From Zygnema cylindricum (taxonomy: Eukaryota; Streptophyta; Zygnematophyceae; Zygnematales; Zygnemataceae): DNA of 64,000 nt. This document shows, in pieces, positions 1 to 10,657 of the stretch. The position numbers and the translations under genes were made by a program. The notes beneath the pieces were generated by a model. The model worked only from the letters and a program-made list of their open reading frames with translations. It did not search any database and was not told where the DNA came from. Within the stretch, counting starts at the first letter, position 1, and each line of letters opens with the position of its first letter. The stretch spans positions 62,001 to 126,000 of the forward strand of contig JBBHKE010002155.1 in the NCBI GenBank assembly GCA_037447655.1, given 5' to 3'.

Positions 1-127
1 CTAATAGGAGACGATTTCTCATTGCACTACGTATTGGTAACTTGTAATTCACACCTATATCACCAGTCTTCTTCACCGCTGCTTCGAAATACGGGTGAAC
101 TTAAAGTCTAAACGACAATCCATTAGC

Positions 128-523
128 TTAGAAAGTCGTGGCCTGGGCTAAATCTACCTCGTTGTTGTTTTGCATGCTAAATGCATTTTGTATTCTTGTC
201 TGAACAACTCTTGCTTTGGTCGTTGGAGTCGGTGGAAAACTACACATGAGTTCATCCAGGTCACGGAGTACACGTTTCTTAGAGGAATTAGCCGATGTTT
301 TTTTGTCAGCCGCAATAAACTCCTCCTTCACCATGGCTAGACACATTGTGCAAGCTCTAATGCCTCCACACTTAGCATTTCCAGTGAGATGATTTCTGAT
401 CCTATTTGCTTGGGCGGTAAATTTGAAATCACAGTAAATATACTCACATAATCGGTTAGCTATTAGAACCCCACCGGCTAGAGCCTTCACATGGTCCCAC
501 TCCACTCCTCGAACTCTATGCAT
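128..523 (-). CDS. BED-type zinc-finger ORF, hAT transposase N-terminal fragment
   Basis: A 131-residue ORF read from the first ATG (523); the open frame extends upstream only without an ATG. The motif order fits a BED finger, the DNA-binding domain at the start of hAT transposases: W9-D-H near the N-terminus, Cys26 and Cys31, RIRNHL at residues 41-46 with His45, then Cys52 and Cys58. Spacing is looser than the usual C-x2-C, so the finger may be decayed or a divergent variant. No catalytic hAT domain follows, so this is either the first exon or a remnant. A domesticated BED protein is the alternative. Family assignment is from the motif pattern only. Confidence 0.6.
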   Translation of the reverse strand: MHRVRGVEWDHVKALAGGVLIANRLCEYIYCDFKFTAQANRIRNHLTGNAKCGGIRACTMCLAMVKEEFIAADKKTSANSSKKRVLRDLDELMCSFPPTPTTKARVVQTRIQNAFSMQNNNEVDLAQATTF

Positions 524-1995
524 GGCTGCGTCTTTCGAGGTCTGTGACTTCTTCGTCAACGGCTTCAATGACAGTTTCAATATCTACTGCCCTTACGCAA
601 GTAGTGGCATCTCTCTTCAAGATTCGCTTTCACCTGTTCAAGTTTTCATGGCGGCTTTTTTTCAAAAATTTACAGAAGATGTTCGTACACATTTTGAACT
701 TACGGCGCGCAAAAAGTGTGACGCTGCAACGTTTCTTTTTTAAAAATGTTCGCAGATGTACGATAAAATTCCGTACATATCCGTGGACATTCTATTCAGT
801 TTACAGAACAGAAAGTACCGATATGTGCATCGTAGCTCTTCATCAACTTCCGTATAATTTCTATAAAAAACCATACAGTTACCGTAATTTGTTTGTACGT
901 TTTCCGAAAATTGTCCGTTCAGTTTACAATTGACGTTTTTTTGGCGATTTTTTCAAAAGTCACGTAAAATACGAAGAAAGTGGAAAAAAAGAAAAATTCG
1001 CACGATTTGAACAACTAGGTTAAAAAGTAAAAACTTAAAATTTACGGTGCACATCAATACAAAGGCTTTTACAAATTCAAAGTGCATGATATGATTACTT
1101 CCCAAGTGTATAAACAATACTCTATTACTGTAATGCAGTTGACATGGAGAGAATGGTTTGCTTACAATTTGCTTTCTTAAAATGAATCACTACTATTTTC
1201 ACATTTTCATGCATGGCAACAATCATGGTCAACATTTTCACGATACATTGTCAAACTGGTGGCACTTTCTCCTGTCATCAATTCGCACATGTGAAGCTTA
1301 GGGTATGTCCCCATGTACTTGTAACTTAGCGATCTTACTTTGTGTTTTAGCACAGATCCGTCAGACCTGGGTTTCATTTGTTTCTATGTCTTAAAAACGA
1401 AGTTGTCACTTAAGGGTGTGACGGTTGTATACGCTGACATTGCCCGTGAGGGGTGTCAACCATTTATAATCTGTGAGGATGCACCAAATTGCTAAAAAAT
1501 GTTTTGGAAGTTGCCTAACGTTGCGTGGCATTTGTAGACGTCATGCCTTTCAACACTCTTCTGCCCAAAGAGGATGTCCATGGCTGAAGAAGTGTCATTT
1601 CCGCTACCTTTTCTGTACGGTACCCTATTTTCCAATTTCCACGCACATTGAATCCGTGTTCTACCTCATCTGTAGGCTGCATGATATGGTTGCTTTTAAT
1701 TGTACAGTCGATTTTAGTACAATCCTATTCGTACAATAGATTGAGTGTGAGATAATAAAACTAATTTTAAGTGCAATGTTTTTTTATTTATGTTATTCTG
1801 GACATGTAAAAACGAGGTAAGATTTTTCGATGAAACAACCTAAAAAAGAAGACTTATTAGCCCTCATTTAATAAAATGACTAACATAACAATAATAATTG
1901 TGTTTTACTTTTGTAACACGGTTACAAAGTTGTATACCTTGCAGGTTAGAAACAAGGCTGCTATAGTCGCGGTTCAGAGCAGTGCTGCAGTGATG
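524..1995. other. no recognisable gene
   Basis: AT-rich sequence with only short ORFs of no recognisable family. The stretch near 1304-1450 (GGTATGTCCCC, then GTGACGGTTGTA) resembles sequence at about 52171-52280, suggesting a small dispersed repeat. Confidence 0.5.
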
Positions 1996-2097
1996 CCAGA
2001 TTAGCGCAGCATAGCAGCGTAGCAACTTAGTGATGTAGCATAGCACCGCAGCGTGGCAGCATAGCAACGCAGCGTAGCAGTATACCAACGCCGCAGA
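1996..2097. repeat. imperfect short tandem repeat
   Basis: About 100 bp built from variants of AGCATAGCAACGCAGCGT. It ends directly at the start of the gypsy LTR, so the element probably inserted beside it. ORFs here reading Cys-Tyr-Ala-Ala-Leu are shadows of the repeat. Confidence 0.7.
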
Positions 2098-2098
2098 A

Positions 2099-2412
2099 TG
2101 TAGTTTGGACCATATTTTCTAGAAAATAATTTGGATAAATCGTGGTTGACCGAGAAGGTCCACATGTACATAAGTGTAATACCAAGTTGACTGTCAGATA
2201 ACTAGTTTAAATAGCCAAATAGACTTATTCAAAAGACACTCTCTTTTGCAATAGACTTTTGCAGTGAGCTTTCACCTTGTAATCTCCTTCCAATCAATAA
2301 AGTTCAAATCTTACTGTGAATGTTGTGCATCTTTGCTGTTGCTACGAGGGAATTCTTGGGGTTATTAAGCTATGCATTGTGGGTGTGGTTTTATATTATT
2401 ATTCCTTTTACA
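2099..2412 (+). mobile_element. 5' LTR of a Ty3/gypsy element
   Basis: About 314 bp beginning TGTAGTTTGG and ending TTTTACA, directly before the primer-binding site, so it has the TG...CA ends of an LTR. It holds an AATAAAG polyadenylation-like signal near 2297. The left edge is less certain than the right because no 3' LTR copy is present for comparison; the element is cut off at about 5942. Confidence 0.65.
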
Positions 2413-2413
2413 T

Positions 2414-2424
2414 TGGTATCAGAG
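2414..2424 (+). other. primer-binding site, initiator tRNA-Met 3' end
   Basis: TGGTATCAGAG, complementary to the 3' end of plant initiator tRNA-Met, two bases after the LTR. It fixes the LTR boundary and the orientation of the gypsy element. Confidence 0.85.
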
Positions 2425-2446
2425 TTGATCCTCGTGACTCGACAGG

Positions 2447-2929
2447 ATGGGAGAGCATGGCTTATCCACAGCCGACATGTTGGCGCAAGTTCTTCGGGAG
2501 TTAGAAAACGTTATATTACAGAATGCTCACCTGAGTGACACAGTCGCAAACTTGGAGTTTCGTCTTGGTGAAAAAACTCATCGGGGCATAGAGAGAGATT
2601 TGAGGCCACCTCAGTTGAGACTTCCCGACGAGTTTGACCCGGCCAAACACACGAATCTCGATACGTGGTTGTTTTCCATTGCGAATTACTTTGAGAATTT
2701 TCCCAGCCTATCGGATCGTGAGAAGATTCATTATGCGGGCGGTCTTCTTAAAGGGGCAGCAAGAGCATGGTGGAGGACCATGGTCGAGAACAAGGAGATA
2801 CCCTTTGATTGGACACTTTTCATTAAGCTTCTCCGTGACTCTTGGCAACCCGTGAACACGGTCAAGGCTACGAGGGACAAAATCTCAGTTTTAAAGCAAC
2901 GTTACTCGGTGTTGGAGTACACGCATTGA
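2447..2929 (+). pseudogene. gypsy gag, N-terminal part
   Basis: A 160-residue frame with a Retrotrans_gag-type capsid core: a coiled N-terminus (about residues 10-40), LPDEFDP, a tryptophan-containing WLFSIANYF segment and GAARAWWR. It starts 23 bp after the primer-binding site, as expected for gag. The frame breaks near residue 155 and gag continues in another frame to about 3050, so the protein is not made intact. Confidence 0.85.
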
Positions 2930-3020
2930 TTCTTGGAATGGAAGATTCAAATACCAACGATGACAGAGGACGAAGCTCTGGATCGTTAGGTGAAAGGGCT
3001 CAAGGCCTCCATCCGGAGGG

Positions 3021-3884
3021 ATGTGGAACAACGGCTCGCACAGGAAAGTGACTCCTGGCCTCTCGAAAAATATTCAGTTTGCGGAACGGACCGATTCAGT
3101 AGACTTCACCCTCCGTAGATCCTATCATTTTGGGTCGAGCAGCGGCGGGGAAGGGCGACGAGACGATGGACCGACTCCCATGGAGATCCGAACAATTGAT
3201 GAGGATAAGGACGTGGTGAATGTACTGAGGAAGAAGAAAAAGAAGACTCCCAAAGCCAAGACCAATGACCTATCCCCCGAAGAGCTCCAACGGAGAAAGC
3301 AAAACGGTTTATGCTTCCAGTGCGGTTCCCTAGACCATATGGCCAGAGATTTTCCAAAACAAAGATGTCTTAAGAAGGGCAAGCTTAATGTCATGAGGTT
3401 ACCTGACGAAAGGGGAGACCCTTTGATTTTCCAAGGTCAGATTGGAATGAGCGCAGCTAGCTTCATGGTGGACTCCGGCGCGTCAGGGAACTTAATCAAC
3501 GAGAAGACGGTGAAAAAGTTAAAACTTCCTCTTGTTGTTCTACAGGTTTGTCAAACGGTTCAATTGGCCGCCGAAAGTTCCCTCTCAATTACTCATCGCA
3601 CCCCAAGATTACGCGTCCAAAAAGGGAAATTCCAATGGTATGACACTTTTCATGTATTACCTTTTGGAGACCCTGAGAGTATCCTGGGGAAACCGTGGCT
3701 GCGGAAATGGAACAAAACGATCGATTGGAGAAACGGTAGCATGAAAGTGAGGAAAGGCGAAAAAGAGTTTGAGGTAAATGTGGGAGCGGCTGGTAAGAAA
3801 TTGGAAGAGGGACACCTACTTTCGGCCTTACAGCTAAAGAGGGAAGTTAAAAAAGGGGAGACAATTGGAATGGTGGTCGTCTGA
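3021..3884 (+). pseudogene. gypsy gag zinc knuckle and aspartic protease
   Basis: A 287-residue frame. A lysine-rich stretch (about 70-90) leads into a zinc knuckle whose last ligand is lost: CFQCGSLDHMARDF has Phe where CCHC needs Cys, so metal binding is doubtful. The protease domain follows with FMVDSGASGNL (catalytic Asp-Ser-Gly) and a second flap region ending ILGKPWLRKW. A stop at 3884 separates it from RT; in intact gypsy elements this would be one polyprotein. The reading frame at the N-terminus is shifted relative to gag. Confidence 0.85.
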
Positions 3885-4059
3885 CTCGTACAGGAAACGA
3901 AAGAAGGGATTCCGGAGGAATGGAGTCAGAAAGATCACGACTTCCACTCAAAAAGAGGTGACGACTTAGGAAAGACGTCCGTAGAGGCCCCGAAAGTTAT
4001 ACCAAAGCTTCTCGAGGATTATGTTGATGTCTTTCCCCCAAAGCTCCCGGAAGGTTAGC

Positions 4060-5345
4060 CTCTGAAACGCGACATAGAGTACAAGGTAGAGCTTGTTCCC
4101 GGCTTTGTAGCCCGGGCCAATCGGATGTATAAGATGAGCTACACTAAATTAGATGAACTCAAAAAACAACTTGCGGAGTTAGTCGAAGGCGGAGCAATCG
4201 AACCGAGCAAGTCACCGTAAGGAACCCCCGTCCTCTTCGTGAATAAGAAAGATGGAGGTTTACGTATGTGTGTGGACTACCGAGCGCTAAATAAGATGAA
4301 GGTTAAAATTGCGTACCCTCTAACAATGATAGATGAATTTTTTGACCAGTTAAGAGGTGCCAAATATCTTTTGAAGATAAACTTACGTAGCGGATATCAT
4401 CAAATTAGGATCGCCGAGGAAGATGTGGAAAAGATGGCATTCGGACTCGGAAAGACCATTTCCAATTCCTAGTTATGCCATTCAGATTGACCTACGCGCC
4501 GGCGACCTTTTACACTTGATGAATTGTATCTTTCGACAATATTTGGACGCTTTTGTAATTGTCTTTTTGGACGACATTTTGGTGTATAGCGAGACATTAG
4601 AGGATCATACGGAGCACCTGCAAACTGTCTTACAAGTCCTTAGAGAGAACAAAATGTACGCGAAGAGGAGTAAATGTGACTTATTGAAGGAGAAAATTGA
4701 ATTTCTGGGTCATGTGGTGAGCCAGGATGGAATCGCAGTGGATCCGAACAAAACTAGGGCAGTTAAGAAGTGGCCGCAGCCGACTAACGTTATGGAGTTA
4801 CAAAGCTTTCTTGGATTATGCTCCTCCTATCGCCGATTTGTCGAGGGTTTTGCAAAAATAGCTACGCCGCTCACGGACCTACTCAAAAATGACGTTCTTT
4901 ATGAATGGAAAACGGCTCAAAGGGCAGCTTTTGACACGCTAAAGGAGCAGTTGGTGACCGCCCCTGTGTTAGCTGTTCCCGACCCCGAGTTACCTTGGAC
5001 GATAATTACCGACGCCAACGATAAGGCTATTGGAGCGATTCTTATGCAGGATCATAGAAAAGGCCTACAACCTATTGCCTACGACACTTAGAAACTAAAG
5101 GCAGCAGAACTTAACTGGGCCACGCATGAAAATGAGACAATAGCGATCATTATTGCGTTGGAATTTTGGAAGTGTTAGGTTCATGGGAAGCCGATTACTG
5201 TAATCTCTGATCACCACACGTTACAATATCTCCAAACGTAGCCTAAGTTGTGAAAGAAACAGGTCACATAGATGACCTTTCTTCAGACTTTCGGACCGGA
5301 GCTAACGATAGAATACAAACCGGGCAAGACAAACCCGACAGATGC
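4060..5345 (+). pseudogene. gypsy reverse transcriptase and RNase H
   Basis: RT is recognisable across at least two frames: [18 protein letters not shown] at about 4232-4285, LRSGYHQI, then after a frameshift near 4440 the catalytic FLDD at 4564-4575, and the thumb region ending in SFLGLCSSYRRFV. RNase H starts with the WTIITDANDKAIGAIL segment (catalytic Asp) and its far end is visible at about 5300-5345 as an IEYKPGKTNP motif. At least three in-frame stops (near 4060, 4220, 5090) show it is dead. The FLDD form and thumb are typical of plant gypsy elements. Confidence 0.9.
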
Positions 5346-5942
5346 TTGTCCACAAGGCCAAGTGTCACTGCGCTAGTGACGGAGCAAGTATCGCAACCAT
5401 CGCAGGACAAAAGCGAAAGTGCTGTGAGAAAGGACACTGCTATGGTGGACAAAACGCAGGACCAAAAGGTCAACGCAATGACAAGTAAGGTGCAAGTGGA
5501 TGAGCACTGGATAAGTACGATTAAGGCCGCATACGACGACGACGATGCAATAAAGGAACTAGCCAAACGAAAGATCTAAGTTTGAACCGCCAACAACATT
5601 TGGCAGTACAGACCGAGTGAGACGCCTCGACTTTATGTTCCGACAAACTAGGAGTTACGCCACACGATACTTAAAGTGAGTCATGACGAGCTACTTAGTG
5701 GACATTTTGGTCGAGATAAAACAATTGCACGAGTGGCTGAGGCATACTACTAGTGGAATATGACACGGGACATCGTGGAGTATGTCAATACCTATGACTC
5801 TTGTAACACGAATAAATCGGAATCGGGTCCTTAAAGACTTTTACAACCTCTTCCGATACCATATGCTATTTGGGAAGCGATTTCGATGGATTTTAAATAC
5901 CATTGTCTTTTAAATATTCAAAGAATCCATGAGAAACATATT
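5346..5942 (+). pseudogene. gypsy linker and truncated integrase
   Basis: After a polar linker (5350-5580), the start of integrase is visible in interrupted frame: HDELLSGHFGRDKT followed by a Cys-containing YDSCNTNK, matching the HHCC zinc domain with one Cys replaced, and then the beginning of the catalytic core (AISMDF). The sequence ends abruptly at about 5942 where a copia fragment of opposite orientation starts, so the DDE core, 3' LTR and polypurine tract are missing. Confidence 0.75.
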
Positions 5943-6985
5943 ACCCTCTGTTGTCGGATCGAAGTGAAAGAACCTGTTTCCCATGAAGCTTTTCCGCCCA
6001 TACCCGAAAATGTTTGAAGTGAGTGAGCACTTCACTCTTTTCTTTCATAAAGTAAACCTTGCTGTATCTTGAAAAATCGTCTGTAAAAGTGACCAAAAAC
6101 CGGCTGCTACTGAGGGAATGAACTTTCGACGGTCCCCACACATCCGAATGAGTAATTTGCAGCAAATTTGTGGCTCGGTTATCTGCGGTCTGAAGTAGGG
6201 GCAGCTTATGAAGCTTCCCCAAGGCACATCCATCGCATACATGAGAATCTGTCTGTCCTAATTTAACACCATCTATCATTTTTTGCTTTACCATTTTATC
6301 AAGTCTTTCATGATGAACATGACCGAGCCTTTTATGTCACAAACATTTTCCGGAAGGACACAGGAGGATGCAAATTCATTTTCATTAGCCAAGTCCATCT
6401 GGTACAATAAGTTTGGGCCTTTAGTTCATACCAAAGCTACCCTCCCATCTTTGCTTACTACCTTTTTTACATTCTTTTGTAAAATTTCAAAGCCTTTCAT
6501 TTCCGCCATCGAAGTGGAAAACAAATTCTTCGTGAACTTAGGGATATAAAGAACATCATGCAAGGTTCTCTTGACAATCTGACCATTAATGTCACATACT
6601 AACTCCACGCTTCCCTTTGCTGTAGCCTCCACACCGTTGTCATCCGCATAGTAAATCTGGCGAGTGGGAATTGGAATAAGTGTCTTGAACTAAGCCCGAT
6701 TTCCGCTTATGTGTGAGGAGCATCCGGATTCCATAATCCATCTGTTCTCTCGAGGTCCCTCCATGAGATCTTTTGCAAGAGAAAAGAACTCATCATCATC
6801 AGATTGCGAAAATCTGACCACATCTGCCTCATCTTCCGGCCGTTCATCTTGTGACGTGTCATCAAATGCAAGGAACGCCGCATTTTTAACCGGTAGTTTT
6901 GACGCCGCCACTCTTGATGGTGATTCCAGTGACCACACTCTCCATCCTGCACGATAAATTCTTGTTTCATACGCTTTTATAAATT
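5943..6985 (-). pseudogene. copia fragment A: gag end, protease, integrase start
   Basis: Reading right to left: a degenerate protease motif WIMESGCSSHISG (the catalytic DSG is ESG) near 6700-6730, the pre-integrase strand TLHDVLYIPKFTKNLFSTS (6500-6570), a Cys-Cys motif CDGCALGKLHKLP of the integrase zinc domain, and the core up to SDNRG at 5943, where the fragment stops at the gypsy junction. Several stops and frameshifts interrupt it. The partner 3' half of a similar element lies immediately to the right in the opposite orientation. Confidence 0.85.
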
Positions 6986-7004
6986 TACACCCCTATGGAA
7001 TTTT

Positions 7005-7754
7005 GACAGAAGTTGGAGGGTACGGATACGGATGGTGGTATTTTGGTTGATGATTTCTTATATTCAGGGAAGGTTGATTCTATTTCCTCCATCCCTTACA
7101 GGCAGACTGTCGGAAGCCTCATTTATTTCTTGTACTGTACTCGTCCGACATGGCAACAACTGTTGGAGCTTTGAGCTGAAGCCTGCAAAATCTGAGGAAG
7201 TTGGACTATGAGGCAGCAAAGAGAGTTCTTCGTTATCTTGCAAGAACTGGGAATCTTAGACTTGCTCTCATGAAAGAGGAAGTAAAAATTCTTACATGGA
7301 GCGATGCAAGTTATAGAGATATGCCCAGCCTACGCTCCACCACCGGGTATATTTTGAAGATTGGAAGAGGAACTTGCTGCTGGAGCAGCAAACTTCAAAA
7401 GGTGACAGCTCAGTCTACCATGGAGGCTGAATACATGGCTGCGAGCTCAGCAGTCAAGGAGTTACTTAGGGTAAAATCTCTTCTCCAACAACCCTTATTT
7501 ATGCAATCTGAACCGCAAACAGTGTGGTGTGACAATCAGGTTGCAATAGCTATTGCATCCAATCCCAGTCATCACTTTAAGAGTAAACACATTGATTTCA
7601 AGTTGCATTTTGTAAGAGAAAAGGTGATGGCAAAAGTCTTGCAGTTAAGCTATTTACCGATGAGCAAATGGTGACTGATATGATGACAAAACCCTTGCCT
7701 TCACCCAAATTGAAGTTTTGTAAGGTGGCATATGGGTTGAGTGGCTAGCAGAGT
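7005..7754 (+). pseudogene. copia fragment B: RT end and RNase H
   Basis: The last part of RT (an IPYRQTVGSLIYF-like segment at about 7085-7135) and the RNase H domain. The clean frame 7201-7674 holds WSDASYRD, CCWSSKLQKVTAQSTMEAEY and WCDNQVAIAIASNP, the three acidic-residue motifs of copia RNase H, then FVREKV near the C-terminus. A DMMTKPLPSPK tail is visible after a one-base shift at about 7675. It runs into a polypurine tract and LTR, so it is the true 3' end of an element whose 5' part is missing. Confidence 0.9.
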
Positions 7755-7771
7755 CTAAAGCTTTAGGGGAG
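7755..7771 (+). other. polypurine tract
   Basis: AAAGCTTTAGGGGAG directly before an LTR beginning TGTTG; this primes plus-strand DNA synthesis in LTR retrotransposons. Confidence 0.7.
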
Positions 7772-8562
7772 TGTTGTTTTTGGAAAGCTTTAGTTCTCTC
7801 TATGCCTCAGTTGTCAGGGAGAGAGAGCTGTTCAAGACTTAAGTTAATTTTTGGCTAAGTTTGGTTCTGCACTTACCACAATTGGTGTGACAGTGAAGTT
7901 GGGAGTTCACGGTTTGGTCACACTTGAGACACGCGTCGTTATTTGGGAGAGATGCGTGAGTATGTCCTCCGTGGACTTATGGAAATTTCAGCAGGACCAC
8001 AGGATTTCTTGAAGTAGCATCTATGATGCCAAATCTTCTAATCGGACGGCTGGTAGCCGCCGCCAACATATACTGACGAGGCGTGACTAGATCATGATAG
8101 TTTTCCCGTATCTGAAAGTCGGTGTATATATTTGGTGAAACAGAATTTTGTTTGTAGCGAATTAGTTGGTTAATGTAGAATATGTGTTTTATGACATACC
8201 TATTGTATACGGGTATGCTCACAGTATTTTTCTGTTAAGTTGGTAGACATACGGCTGGAATGCCTCCGTACAGGTTAGTGTAGTTTCAGTGTATAAAAGT
8301 AGGACTTAGTGATTTTTATGAATTAGGAACAAATGATATGGAAAAACTGTAAACTGCAGTTTTTATATTTTCCATCTCTGAATATCTCATAGATCTGTGA
8401 GCATAATCAGATAAATTTTTTTTTGTATGTTTCTTTGTACGTTATCTACACTTTGATAGATTTTTGGGACATTTGTGTGCCTATATTGCAAGTTATCATC
8501 TGTCAAATTTGTTGTTGTGCCATCGGTCTTTGTGGAAGCTTCCTCTCTTGATTTGTTCTACA
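7772..8562 (+). mobile_element. copia LTR (family 1) with leader
   Basis: Starts TGTTGTTTTTGG after the polypurine tract and matches 28353-29031 over its length (shared GCCTCAG, GTGACAGTGAAGTTGGGAGT, GCGTGAGTATGTCCTCCGTG, TACGGCTGGAATGCCTCCGT, GTAGGACTTAGTGA). The exact LTR end is unclear because no canonical primer site is seen. A gag start codon follows at 8563, which is unexpected after a 3' LTR and points to a tandem or recombined element. Confidence 0.75.
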
Positions 8563-8701
8563 ATGACTACTGCTGCCTCTTCTTCATCTTCAGTACCAAC
8601 AGTTGTCTCACAACAGCATAGGTAACTCATGGTCTAAGAGACAACATTGAATACATTGATGATGAAACTACCTGAAGAGTATGAGAATTGTTGTTTTGAA
8701 A
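8563..8701 (+). pseudogene. copia gag remnant with internal deletion
   Basis: A gag start (MTTAASSSSSVPT), same as at 29032, runs to about 8622; then 8647-8701 reads NTLMMKLPEEYEN, which matches the middle of copia gag elsewhere in the window (NTLIMKLPDEFEN at about 17390). About 500 bp of gag between them are missing. Cut at 8701 by the next LTR. Confidence 0.65.
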
Positions 8702-9845
8702 TGTTAGTTTCGTGCGTACGCGACATTTTGTGCGCACACGATGTTTCGTGCTTAACTTATTAAATGAATTTATTGTGGAGGTTCGAATGGTTTCGTGGAT
8801 TGGGGGAGTGAATGTACGGATATATATTGTTTCGGGACGAACGAAATAGAAATTGAGTGGCGCGGAATGCTTAATTGAAATGGACGGCGGATCGCGAAGC
8901 AATCCAATTCGAAATATTTGAAGGGTTTGAAAATGTACGATGGGCGTACGAAACATAATACCACAGACATATTTATGAAAAAGGCCACAAGTACGGACCG
9001 TCTTATTCGGCAAGTGGACTTGAATGCACTTCGTGATGTCATAAGATATTTGACGACTTACGTGGATTTCGTTTGGATTTTGTGACCACGCGGAATTGCG
9101 TCAATCACACAATGTTTATTTTGGACGATCCGGATTCTTTGAAGAAATTCAAGGAATCTCGTTGAGTGACATAGCGTGACTCAACATACGATTTTGTGAG
9201 ATTGTGTTTACGTGTAAATATTTGGTCGAACATTGTTTTGTCTTTTTGTGTATTAAGTATTAGTGTAGGTTTAGTCACTATGACATACCTTGAAGTATTC
9301 GGGTATACCAACTAATAGAGGTAGTTGGTAGACAGCGTACGGCTGGTATGCCTCCGTACATTCAACAGTAAGCTCTAGTATATATTTGTAGGACTTAGTC
9401 ATTTCAGTACTTAGAGAACTTTTGGACCAAAAACTGTTTATGGTGTTTTTGGAAATTTTATTTGAGGATTACTCTCAGATCTGTTGGCAAAATTATCTGA
9501 AATTATGCATGTGTGTTCCTCCTTATATTTTTAATATTGTCAAAGATTTGCATGCCTATTGTGTGCCTGGTCTGAGTTTTACTTCATTGTGAAGTTAGTC
9601 TGTTTTATCAGAGTACTGGCAAACTGTTTTTCTGCAATTTTGACTAGATGATGTGATCACTCTGTTTATTATATTTGTCTGAAACTTTGTGAGGTTATTC
9701 TATAGCCTAAATAATATCTTTTAATGTATTTTCAGATTTTTTGTTGTTTCTGTATAATTCTGTGTTGATTCAAAGTAGGTTGTTTTTGGGTAGTCTGTGG
9801 TGCTTCCGAGGGTGAATCCATGGCTAGAAATGGCTATTGACAGCA
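8702..9845 (+). mobile_element. copia LTR (family 2), 5' LTR
   Basis: About 1,144 bp from TGTTAGTTTCG to GACAGCA. The right half is shared with 15977-16580 (GACATACCTTGAAGTATTCG, TACGGCTGGTATGCCTCCGT, ATTTGTAGGACTTAGTCATT, GGTGCTTCCGAGGGT). The left edge is inferred from the TG and the end of gag homology at 8701. It is followed directly by a half-tRNA primer site and a gag. Confidence 0.7.
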
Positions 9846-9859
9846 AGTTATGGGCCCAC
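9846..9859 (+). other. primer-binding site, anticodon region of initiator tRNA-Met
   Basis: AGTTATGGGCCCAC is complementary to the anticodon stem-loop of plant initiator tRNA-Met (target around nucleotides 27-40), not to its 3' end. This is the half-tRNA primer type known from Drosophila copia and yeast Ty5. The gag ATG lies inside it. Confidence 0.65.
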
Positions 9860-10565
9860 GCCCATGGCTACCCATATTGGATGAATCCTACTTACCTATA
9901 TTTGATTGATCCGGTTATTACTGCTGGAGGAGTATTATGGAGAGCTACTTCGAGTTGAGGAAGCTGATGGATGTGGTGGATGGGACATGTGTCCAAACAT
10001 CGGTTGGATGGTTGGATGGGAGGAGAAAAACCTGGAGTGCTTGAGGATCATCAAGCTATCTATGATTGAGGAATATGTAATGATGTATCTTGATGTGAAG
10101 AGTGCAGCTGAATTATGGAAGTGGTTAGAACACATTTATCAAAAGACTTATGTGTATCACTGGATGATTAGTGCTACAAAAATATTTGAATATAAGTATG
10201 TTGGAGGTAGCATGCTGAAATATTGCCTCAGTTTGCAAAGATTGTTTGTAAGAAATGATATTGCAGGAGGACACTTTACAAATGTTCAAATGGCTCTCTT
10301 GTTAATGAAAGGATTACATAAATAATATAGGTGTGCTTTAGATAGATTAAATTAAGTTGATAAAAAGGATTGGGACTTACCTTTAGCAATCAGATTTGTT
10401 TTAGATGAAGAGGATGATAAAGAGGCTTTGAAGGTTAGGGGAAACTTTCAGGGTGTTAGATCACAATTTCAGAAAAATAGAAAAAGTTGCAAATCAAAAA
10501 AAAAAAAAAATTGTTATGATGACTTAGGACATACTTTTAGAGTATGTCCACTTTATAAAAGTGCA
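9850..10565 (+). pseudogene. copia gag (element 2)
   Basis: gag begins MGPRPWLPIL in the primer site, meets a stop within 20 codons and resumes in the frame 9906-10325. There, IIKLSMIEEYVMMYLDVKSA, AAELWKWLEHIYQKT and LLMKGLH are the usual helices of a copia gag (UBN2-like). An A12 run at about 10497-10510 and a degenerate zinc knuckle (CYDDLGHTFRVCP, second Cys missing) follow. Confidence 0.75.
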
Positions 10566-10657
10566 TGTGTCACAGGAAATTTTTGAAATGGATGGGATGA
10601 CAATCGGTTCGACCCCCTACACGAAGGGCTACACTTCCCGTTGATGAATTTGTATAC

